A stretch of 64,000 bases of DNA, taken from the NCBI RefSeq assembly GCF_001043975.1, contig NZ_LABY01000017.1, forward strand, positions 1 to 64,000. The letters are read 5' to 3'. The notes under the pieces were generated by a model. It was not told the origin of the DNA. It made no database searches and saw only the letters and a program-made list of their open reading frames with translations. Origin of the DNA: Methylobacterium variabile (lineage in GTDB: Bacteria; Pseudomonadota; Alphaproteobacteria; Rhizobiales; Beijerinckiaceae). Positions 57,488 through 64,000 of this stretch are shown piece after piece (position 1 is the stretch's first letter; each line of letters begins with the position of its first letter). The translations under genes and the position numbers were made by a program.

Positions 57488-59067
57488 GCATCTCCGACGT
57501 GCTCATCGCCCGCACCATCCTGGCCGGCACGGTCGCGGAGAGCGCCCCGGCCCGGGACCTGCCCTCGGCTTGGGAGCGCGACGCTCCCGAGCCGGGAGAG
57601 GCCGAGCAGCGCCTGCGGTCGGCCGCGGCGGCGACGGGGGAGGCGGCGCCAGCCGCACCGCCCCTGCCGCCGGTGCAGGACGGCCCGCTGCACGCCCTCG
57701 GGATCGGCGCCCTCCAGGCCGCCTTCGCGGCGGGGACGACCGACCCGGTGGCGCTCCTCGCCGCCCTCCGCGAGCGCGTCGCCCGCCACCCGTCCGGCCG
57801 CGACGCGCTGCTGGCCCCGGTGCCGGGGGCGGAGGCGGCCGCCGCGGAGAGCGCCCGCCGGATCCGCGCCGGGCAGGCGCGGCCGCTCGAAGGGGTGCCG
57901 TTCGGCATCAAGGACATCATCGACTGCGCCGGCGCCCCGGTGACCTGCGGCTCGCGCCTCACCGGCGCCCGGGTGGCGGAGACCGACGCGACCGTGGTGG
58001 CGCGCCTGCGGGCGGCGGGCGCGATCCCCTTCGCCATGCTCGCCACCACCGAGTTCGCCTGCGGCTCGGCCCACAACCCGCGCTACGGCGCGGTCGGCAA
58101 CCCGTGGAACCGGGCGCGCTGGACCGGCGGCTCCTCGACCGGCTCCGGCGCGGCGCTCGCCGCCCGGCTGCTGCCGCTGGCCCTCGGCACCGACACCGGC
58201 GGCTCGATCCGGGTGCCGGCGGCCTGGTGCGGCATCACCGGCCTCAAGCCGACCCGCGGGCTGGTGCCGCGCACCGGCGTCGCGCCCCTGTCCTGGACCC
58301 TCGACCATGTCGGCCCGATGGCCCGCTCGGCCGAGGACCTCGCCCGGGTGATGCCCTGGATCGCCGGTCCCGACGGCGCCGACCCTCACGCCGCGGGCCG
58401 CTACGACGCCGCGCGGGGACGGGGCCTCGCCGGCCTGCGGGTCGGCGTGCCGGACGGCTGGTTCACCGCGATGCAGGACGAAGGCGTGCTGGCCGCCTGG
58501 GAGGCGATGCTCGCGGTGCTGGAGCGCGGCGGCGCCCGTCTCGTGCCGGTCGACCTCGGGCCCGTCGCGACCGCGCACCAGGACGGCTACACGATCGTGA
58601 TGGCGGAACTGGCCGCCTTGCAGGAGCCCGACCTCGACCGCGCCGACGCCCTCGATCCCGGCACCCGCGCCCGGATGGACCAGGGCCGGCACTTTGCCGC
58701 CACCGATTACCTGCGCGCCCTGCGCCGCCGGCCCCTGGTGCTGGCCCAGGTCCTGGGCGCCCTGGATCAGGTCGACGTCCTGGTGACCCCGGGCCTCGGC
58801 GGCGAGGCGGCGGCGCTCGACACCCTCACCGTCGACGTGGACGGCACCGCCCACCCGCTCCAGGCGGTGCTGCCGCGCAACACCATGCTGTTCGACTATA
58901 CCGGCCTGCCGGCCCTGATGCTGCCGACCGGCTTCGGCCGGACGGGGCTGCCGGTCGCCGCCCAGGTCGTGGCTAAGCCCTACGACGATGCTCTGTGCTT
59001 AGGCGTGGGGGCGGCGTTCCAGCGCGAGACGGGGCATCACCTGGAGGCGCCGCCGGAAGTGGGGTGA
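57484..59067 (+). CDS. amidase-signature (AS) family amidohydrolase coupled to rutA
   Basis: This is a 527-residue amidase. The AS catalytic triad is visible: Lys143 in GIKDIID, Ser217 in GGSSTGSG, and the nucleophile Ser241 in DTGGSIR. An N-terminal extension of about 65 Ala/Pro-rich residues precedes the family core. The GTG at 57484 overlaps the rutA stop (GTGA), indicating coupled translation. The related AtzE and allophanate-type enzymes hydrolyse carbamyl compounds, so hydrolysis of the ureido product of RutA is a plausible role. This remains an inference. Confidence 0.9.
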   Translation: MSISDVLIARTILAGTVAESAPARDLPSAWERDAPEPGEAEQRLRSAAAATGEAAPAAPPLPPVQDGPLHALGIGALQAAFAAGTTDPVALLAALRERVARHPSGRDALLAPVPGAEAAAAESARRIRAGQARPLEGVPFGIKDIIDCAGAPVTCGSRLTGARVAETDATVVARLRAAGAIPFAMLATTEFACGSAHNPRYGAVGNPWNRARWTGGSSTGSGAALAARLLPLALGTDTGGSIRVPAAWCGITGLKPTRGLVPRTGVAPLSWTLDHVGPMARSAEDLARVMPWIAGPDGADPHAAGRYDAARGRGLAGLRVGVPDGWFTAMQDEGVLAAWEAMLAVLERGGARLVPVDLGPVATAHQDGYTIVMAELAALQEPDLDRADALDPGTRARMDQGRHFAATDYLRALRRRPLVLAQVLGALDQVDVLVTPGLGGEAAALDTLTVDVDGTAHPLQAVLPRNTMLFDYTGLPALMLPTGFGRTGLPVAAQVVAKPYDDALCLGVGAAFQRETGHHLEAPPEVG

Positions 59068-59320
59068 TCGGCTTCCTTGGTCGGCCGACCACGAGTGGAT
59101 GTGGGGCGCCTATCCGCTCGAGCGGGAGCGCGTGCCGACCGCCTTCACCTGATCCACGATCCACCGCAAGGCAGCGATGACCGTCCCGGCACCCTGAGGG
59201 TCGGCGGCGATCCGCGCCAAGGGGATGGTCGCCCACCCGTCCATGGCGGCCTCGCCCGAGCCGAGGTCCTCGATCCGCGCGAGAAGCAGGGTCGGGAACC
59301 GGGTGGGGCGATCGGAAGCC

Positions 59321-62300
59321 TCAATACTCCCACTCCGCCCCCACCCCCACGGCGGTGCGCCCGTCGGCGCCAGCCTCGCCCTGCACCTTGATCCGCCCGG
59401 TCACGTCGTAGGTGATGGTCGCGGCGCTGTCCTCCGGGCGGGCGCCGGCGCGCACGCCGACATTGACCCGCTCGCCGAGCGCCCGCGACAGGCCGACCGC
59501 CGCGCCGCCCTTGGTGCCGGCCTGGATGTCGAGGCTGTCGAGGCCCAGCCCCTTGCGGGCGCTCTCGAACACGTCCGGCCCGCCGGCGCCGCCGGAGAGC
59601 TGGGCCACGGCCTGCGCCAGTTGCAGCGCCTGGAACGGCGACAGCCCGCCCGAGGCCTTCTTGAAGAGGAGGCGCGACAGCACCTCGTCCTGCGGCAGCG
59701 GCGGCTCGGAGGAGATCGCGAAGTCGGGCTGGTTCGCCGGGCCGGTGACGGCGATCCTCGCCGTGACGTCGCCGGCCTGGGACTGGGCCAGGAAGTCGAG
59801 GTCCGGCGCGGTCAGGTCGCCCGCGAAGGTCAGGCGGCCGCGGCTGAAGTCGAGGCGCTGGCCGACGATTTGGATCCGGCCGCGGCGCATCGCGAAGGCG
59901 CCGTTCGCCACCGGCGCCGCCGAGGTTCCGGTGAGCCGCAGGCTCCCGCCGAGCTCCGCGTCGATGCCGCGGCCGCGCACGGTGATGCGGCCGGGGGCGT
60001 TCACGGCGACGTCGAGGGTGGCGAGGAAGGGCGGGGCCTTGCGGCCGCGGCGGGCGGGCGCGTCCCGCTTCGCCCGGGCGGCGAGGCGCGCCCGGGTCTC
60101 CGGAGGGACGTTGACGTGGCGGATGCCGGGCAGGGGCTGCACCGTGGCGGGCAGGCGGTCGGGCACCGAGACGTCGAGGAAGACGACGTCGACCTGGCCT
60201 GTCACCCGCGGGGTGCGGGCCAGCGGCCCGGTGAGCGACAGGTTGAGGCCGGTGGTCAGCGTCATCAGCGGGCTCGAGACCAGCTCGGCCCGGTCGGCCC
60301 GGATGGTCAGGTTGCCCGGGAACCCCGCCGCCGGCTCGACCGCGACGCGGCCTTGCGCCTGCAGGGTGCCGCCGTTGCGTGTGGCGGCGGTGAGACGCTC
60401 GATCACGATCGTGTCGCCGCGGCCGGTCACCCGGCCCTGGATGTCGGTGAGGCGGACGCCCTGGAGCGGGTCGGTGAAGGTCCCGCCGGTGAGCACCGCC
60501 GCGCCGTCGACCCGCGGGGCCTGGAGCGTGCCGCCGACCCCGGCATCGACCGCGACCCGGCCGGTCAGGCGCTGGCCGCCCGCCGCCAGCATCGTGTTGG
60601 CGAGCGCGGCATCGATGGTGCCGCGGGCCCGCAGGTCCATGCTGCCGCCGGCCTCGACCGGGAGCGAGCCGGACAGGGCGAGCCGGAGCCCGCTCCCGGC
60701 CGTCACGGTGCCGTCGAGGCCGGCGCGGCCGTCGCTGATCCGGCCGGAGGCCTTCGCGTCGACCGGCGGCAGGCCGGCGGAGCGGGTCTCGGGCGTCACG
60801 AGGCGCGACAGGCTCAAGGCGTAGCGGCCCTCCGGGCTCGCGGCCGGGCCGGTCAGCACCGCCTCGCCGTCGAGAGTGCCGGACAGGGCGAGGCTCGGCG
60901 CCACGATGCGGGCCAGCGACAGGGGCAGGCTCTTCAGGCCGAGCCGCAGGTCGAGGCGCTGGCCGAGCGTGCCGTCGAGGCTGGCCCTCCCCGAGCCGGC
61001 GGCGATCGCGAGGCCCGCGACCGTCACGCCGTCATCCGCGAAGGTCAGGGTGGCCGGTCCGGCGAGGGAGAGCCGGTCGGCCCCGCGCACGGCGCTGAGG
61101 CGGGCGAGATCGAGGCGCGGAGGCTCGGCCGGGACGAGCCGGGCGGCACCGTCGAGGGAGAAGCCCCGGGCCCGGGCCTGGAGCAGGAGGTCGCTGCCGT
61201 CGGGCGCCGGCTTGGCGTCGAGGCGGACGGCCTCGATCGTCTCGGAGCCGGCGACGAGCCGGTCGGCGTTGAGCCGGCCCGCGACCCGGGGGCGCGTCCA
61301 CAGGTCGGTCCCGGCGAGGTCGGCGTCGAGGCGGGAGAGCGCGACGCCGGCGCCGCGCACGCCCTCGCCGGTCGCCCGCACCCGGGCATCCTGCCGGCCG
61401 CCGGCGCGGCTGAGGGTGATCGCGGCGTCGAGGCGCCCGGCGAGGCGGGTCAGCGCCAGGGCCGAGAGGTCGTCGAGGTCGCCGGCCTTCAGCGTCACCT
61501 CGCCCTCGGCGAGGCGGGCAGCCGGATCGAGCGCGGCGTTGCCCGCGAGGCTGACCGAGCCGAGGCCGAGGCTGAGCCGGTCGAGCACCCAGTCGGCGTC
61601 GCGGCGGGCGAGGTGGAGATCGCCGGAGAGCGGCTTGCCGTCGACCCGGCCGGAGAGGGCGAGCGTCCCGTCGAGGGCGCCGGTGACGTCGGTGAGGATG
61701 GCGCGGGCCGCGAGGTCGCGGATCGGGCGGCCGAGGGCCCTGGCGTCCGGTGCCGCCAGGGTCACGGCGAGGTCCGGGCGCTCGAGCGAGCCGGTGAGGC
61801 GGGCATCGAGGCCGGCCCGGCCGGCGAGGTCGGGATCGAGGCTCGCGAGGTCGGTGAGGTCGACCCGGCCGGTCATGTCGGCCCTGGTCTCGGTGGCGCG
61901 GCCGTCGAGGGTCGCGGTCACGGCGGCCCCGGTCAGGCGCGCGGCCTGGACGGCGTAGCCGTCGGGCAGCCGGGTCAGGCGCCCGGTGAAGCGCGGCGTG
62001 CGGCCGAGCGTCCGGTCGAGGGCGGGGGTGCCGAGGAAGAGCTTCTCCGTGCTCGCCTCGACGTCGGCGGTGATGCCGGCCCGTCCGGGATCGCCGGAGA
62101 GCAGCGCCGTCACGGCGACGCGGCCGCCGAGGGGCCGGCCGGCGGCGAGGGAGAACGCCGCGAGGTCGGGCAGCTCCGCCTGGAGCGTGCCCGCCGCCAT
62201 GTCGCGGCCGAGGCGGCCGGTGTAGCGGGCCTTCGCCGTCGGGGCTTCCAGGGTCACCGCCTCGAGGTCGGCGACGCCGTTCGGGTCGAGGCGGCCGGCG

Positions 62301-63628
62301 AGGCGGAACGAGGCCTTCGGGCCGATCGCCCGCCTCAGGGCCGGGTCGGCGAGGTGGAGCCCGTCGACCTCCGCCTCCGCCGCGAGGCGGAAGGCCTGGC
62401 CCTCGGGGGTGCGCGGCAGCGGCTCGGCGACGACGTCGGCGCTCGCCCGGCCGAGGCGGCTGCCCGCCGCCGACAGGCCCGCGGCGCGCAGGCGCCCGCG
62501 GACCGCCGGGGCGTCGAGCGGTCCCTTGACGCTGGCATCGAGCACCAGGGATTCGAGGGTCGACTCGCCGGCCCGGGTGACGCCGCCCTCGGTCGGCAGC
62601 GCGCGGGCCTGCAGGGTCAGGTCGGCGGTGCGGGCCGCGTCGACGCCGCCGTTCAGCGCCAGGCGCGCGGTGCGGGAGGTGAGCTCGAACCGGTCGACCC
62701 GCACGGCGCCGTCGTCGGCAAAGCGCAAGGTGCCGTCGAGGCGGGTGGTGCCGGAGAAGACCGCGGCGAGGGGCCCGGGCATCAGGCCCTCGACCTGCGA
62801 GGCGAGGTCGAGCGTCATCCGCCGCTCCGCCCCGGCCCGGTCGATGCGGGCCCGGCCCTCGGCACCGATGCCCTCGCCGGCCCGGAAGGCCAGGGTGGCG
62901 TTCCAGGCGTCCAGCGTGCCGCTTCCATCGAGGTCGAGGGTGACCGGCGGCAGGCCGGGCAGGTTCATGAGCCGCGCCGCGAGGCCGCCGGCCGGCTCGT
63001 CGTGGGCGAGCTTCAGCTCGAGGCGGCCGCTCTCCGGCGCGTAGGCGAGCTTGATCGTGACCGTGCCGGGCTTGTCGAGGCGGCGCAGGCCGACACCGAG
63101 GTCGAGGCCCTCGCGCGGGTCGCCGAGGGTGGCCTGGCCGGCTCCGGCGATGCGGGCGCCCTCGCCGATCACCGGCTCGCCGAGGGCGAGCTCGCTCAAG
63201 GAGAAGGCCTTGACCACCACCTTGACCGGCAGCTCGGGCAGCAGCGCCTCCTTGTCCTGCGACGGCGGGCTGGCGGAGGGCAGGGGCCGGCGCAGCACCT
63301 CGAGCCGGCCGATCTCGAGCCGGTCGATCTCGAGGCGCCGGGAGAGGAGCGCCGTGCGGCGCCAGATCAGCCGCGCCTTGTCGAGGCGCAGCCAGACGCC
63401 GTTGCGGTCGGCGATGGCGACGTCGCGGATCGTGGCGTCGGAGGAGAGCGCCCCGTCGACCGCGCCGATCGAGACCCGCGAGGTCGGGGTCGAGAGGGCG
63501 CGGGACAGGAGGTCGCCGAGGATCGTGGTCTCGCCCTCGGCCGCCTCGCCGGTGGCAGCGTGGCCGAGCCAGGCGAGGGCGAGGAGGGTGACGGCGATGG
63601 CGGCGGTGAGGAGGCGGGGTACGCCCAC
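59321..63628 (-). CDS. tamB: TamB, translocation and assembly module inner-membrane protein
   Basis: This is a protein of about 1435 residues spanning the periplasm, with an N-terminal transmembrane helix (PRLLTAAIAVTLLALAWLG) and a long beta-helical body of repeating hydrophobic strands. The C-terminal DUF490 domain holds FDFSRGRLTFAGDLTAPDLDF-like strands ending in GVGAEWEY. The TamA/TamB system assists outer-membrane protein assembly or lipid transport. I chose GTG at 63628, at the edge of a palindromic element; ATG at 63844 overlaps the tamA stop as TGATG and would run through that element in frame. Either start keeps the same body. Confidence 0.88.
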   Translation of the reverse strand: MGVPRLLTAAIAVTLLALAWLGHAATGEAAEGETTILGDLLSRALSTPTSRVSIGAVDGALSSDATIRDVAIADRNGVWLRLDKARLIWRRTALLSRRLEIDRLEIGRLEVLRRPLPSASPPSQDKEALLPELPVKVVVKAFSLSELALGEPVIGEGARIAGAGQATLGDPREGLDLGVGLRRLDKPGTVTIKLAYAPESGRLELKLAHDEPAGGLAARLMNLPGLPPVTLDLDGSGTLDAWNATLAFRAGEGIGAEGRARIDRAGAERRMTLDLASQVEGLMPGPLAAVFSGTTRLDGTLRFADDGAVRVDRFELTSRTARLALNGGVDAARTADLTLQARALPTEGGVTRAGESTLESLVLDASVKGPLDAPAVRGRLRAAGLSAAGSRLGRASADVVAEPLPRTPEGQAFRLAAEAEVDGLHLADPALRRAIGPKASFRLAGRLDPNGVADLEAVTLEAPTAKARYTGRLGRDMAAGTLQAELPDLAAFSLAAGRPLGGRVAVTALLSGDPGRAGITADVEASTEKLFLGTPALDRTLGRTPRFTGRLTRLPDGYAVQAARLTGAAVTATLDGRATETRADMTGRVDLTDLASLDPDLAGRAGLDARLTGSLERPDLAVTLAAPDARALGRPIRDLAARAILTDVTGALDGTLALSGRVDGKPLSGDLHLARRDADWVLDRLSLGLGSVSLAGNAALDPAARLAEGEVTLKAGDLDDLSALALTRLAGRLDAAITLSRAGGRQDARVRATGEGVRGAGVALSRLDADLAGTDLWTRPRVAGRLNADRLVAGSETIEAVRLDAKPAPDGSDLLLQARARGFSLDGAARLVPAEPPRLDLARLSAVRGADRLSLAGPATLTFADDGVTVAGLAIAAGSGRASLDGTLGQRLDLRLGLKSLPLSLARIVAPSLALSGTLDGEAVLTGPAASPEGRYALSLSRLVTPETRSAGLPPVDAKASGRISDGRAGLDGTVTAGSGLRLALSGSLPVEAGGSMDLRARGTIDAALANTMLAAGGQRLTGRVAVDAGVGGTLQAPRVDGAAVLTGGTFTDPLQGVRLTDIQGRVTGRGDTIVIERLTAATRNGGTLQAQGRVAVEPAAGFPGNLTIRADRAELVSSPLMTLTTGLNLSLTGPLARTPRVTGQVDVVFLDVSVPDRLPATVQPLPGIRHVNVPPETRARLAARAKRDAPARRGRKAPPFLATLDVAVNAPGRITVRGRGIDAELGGSLRLTGTSAAPVANGAFAMRRGRIQIVGQRLDFSRGRLTFAGDLTAPDLDFLAQSQAGDVTARIAVTGPANQPDFAISSEPPLPQDEVLSRLLFKKASGGLSPFQALQLAQAVAQLSGGAGGPDVFESARKGLGLDSLDIQAGTKGGAAVGLSRALGERVNVGVRAGARPEDSAATITYDVTGRIKVQGEAGADGRTAVGVGAEWEY

Positions 63629-63629
63629 G

Positions 63630-63800
63630 CCCTTTCCCGGACGACCGGAGCGGAGCGGAGGGAGATCCGGGATCCAGCGGTCAGACGTCGCGAAGCGACC
63701 GTGCGTCTGCAATGGTGCTGCATGCGGAGCCGCCTCGCGGCGAGGCTCACGGCTGGATCCCGGACCTCCTTCCCCTGACGCTCCGGTCGTCCGGGAAGGG
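63630..63800. repeat. cloverleaf-like palindromic element at the tamA/tamB junction
   Basis: Arms 63630-63678 and 63752-63800 are near-complementary: TTCCCGGACGACCGGAG (63634-63650) is exactly paired with 63781-63797, and GGATCCAG-type ends (63661-63678 with 63752-63769) differ by one base. The centre holds GTCGC-GAA-GCGAC and GCCTCG-CGG-CGAGGC stems. It shares the GGATCCAG/CTGGATCC core and multi-stem layout with the element at 49240-49381. It stays open in the tamB frame. Confidence 0.8.
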
Positions 63801-63843
63801 GGGAGGGCAGGGCCCGGCTTCGCGCGTCCTCGCGACTGCATCA

Positions 63844-64000
63844 TCAGAACGCCTGACCGAGGCTGATGTAGAGGGCGACCGGCGGCTGCTTGAGCTGCTT
63901 GTCGGGGTTCAGCGGCACGGCGAGGTCGACCCGGATCGGGCCGATGCCGGTGTAGTAGCGAAGGCCTAAGCCCGCCGCGACGCGGATGCGCTCGTCGAAG
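63844..64000 (-). CDS. tamA: TamA, BamA-family outer-membrane protein (3' part only)
   Basis: The last 51 residues of an outer-membrane Omp85/BamA-type barrel are present. The final strands read YYTGIGPIRVDLAVPLN and end ALYISLGQAF, with the typical C-terminal Phe signature recognised by the BAM complex. The 5' portion lies beyond the window edge. The stop TGA (63846-63844) overlaps an ATG in the tamB frame. TamA and TamB are usually adjacent and act together, which supports this call from a short fragment. Confidence 0.82.
   Translation of the reverse strand, partial: FDERIRVAAGLGLRYYTGIGPIRVDLAVPLNPDKQLKQPPVALYISLGQAF

Noticed and set aside
59225..63778. 1517-codon plus-strand open frame opposite tamB
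   Set aside because: It is a GC-bias shadow of tamB: repetitive charged composition, no hydrophobic core, no ribosome binding site.
1..64000. tRNA, rRNA, transposase or phage genes
   Set aside because: No cloverleaf with a TTCGANTC arm, no rRNA segment and no transposase or integrase motif was found; the cloverleaf-like DNA elements lack tRNA signatures.

Overview
The window is very GC-rich, with GC-biased third codon positions, and carries an alphaproteobacterial gene set (hpn hopanoid genes, TamA/TamB, RutA, EmrAB, PurU, Ada). These features fit a Methylobacterium-type member of the Hyphomicrobiales/Methylobacteriaceae. The assignment is an inference from gene content and composition, not from a marker gene. 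No rRNA, tRNA, insertion sequence, phage gene or CRISPR array was seen.

Layout. (1) 1-6637: palindromic repeats, a glutathione S-transferase, an SDR oxidoreductase, a DUF3313-type lipoprotein, an SDR/DoxX-like fusion coupled to a DUF2269 membrane protein, and a glycine amidinotransferase. (2) 6936-21896: the hopanoid region. hpnL-hpnM-hpnI-hpnJ, an SPFH/Band 7 gene and hpnK run rightward. After a small secreted protein and a SulP transporter comes hpnN, read leftward, then ispH and hpnH rightward, and hpnG meets hpnH tail to tail. Together they cover isoprenoid supply (IspH), side-chain attachment and processing (HpnH, HpnG), sugar/cyclitol decoration (HpnI, HpnK, HpnJ) and hopanoid transport (HpnN, possibly HpnM and HpnL). 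An SPFH scaffold gene 2 bp before hpnK is the most suggestive feature. (3) 22081-25739: a PIN-domain remnant, then a polytopic membrane protein facing a GtrA gene and a HAD-UbiA fusion. This resembles lipid-linked pentose (decaprenyl-phosphoryl ribose/arabinose) machinery. (4) 25931-31654: a DEDD exonuclease, Ada, a DUF4142 protein, small membrane or secreted proteins and an RraA-like protein.

(5) 31738-39892: a leftward peptide-type ABC transporter locus (GlcG/HbpS-like protein, binding protein, chemoreceptor, two permeases, double ATPase). (6) 40043-47149: PurU, an ABC-F ATPase coupled to a methyltransferase, a UDP-sugar dehydrogenase, a Crp/Fnr regulator and an epimerase. (7) 47128-51005: TetR with a perfect operator and a divergent EmrA/EmrB efflux pair that is split by a palindromic element. 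(8) 51120-59067: a methyltransferase, a polysaccharide-associated repeat protein, a spermidine/putrescine-type ABC transporter without a binding protein, a HicB/HicA module, and rutA coupled to an amidase-signature enzyme. (9) 59321-64000: tamB and the 3' end of tamA, with another palindromic element at their junction.

Repeats are a theme of the window. It holds two cloverleaf-like palindromic elements, a perfect 26-bp-arm palindrome, a 20-bp hairpin array between hpnI and hpnJ, several short tandem repeats (often with 15-bp units) at gene edges, and a dispersed intergenic element present twice.
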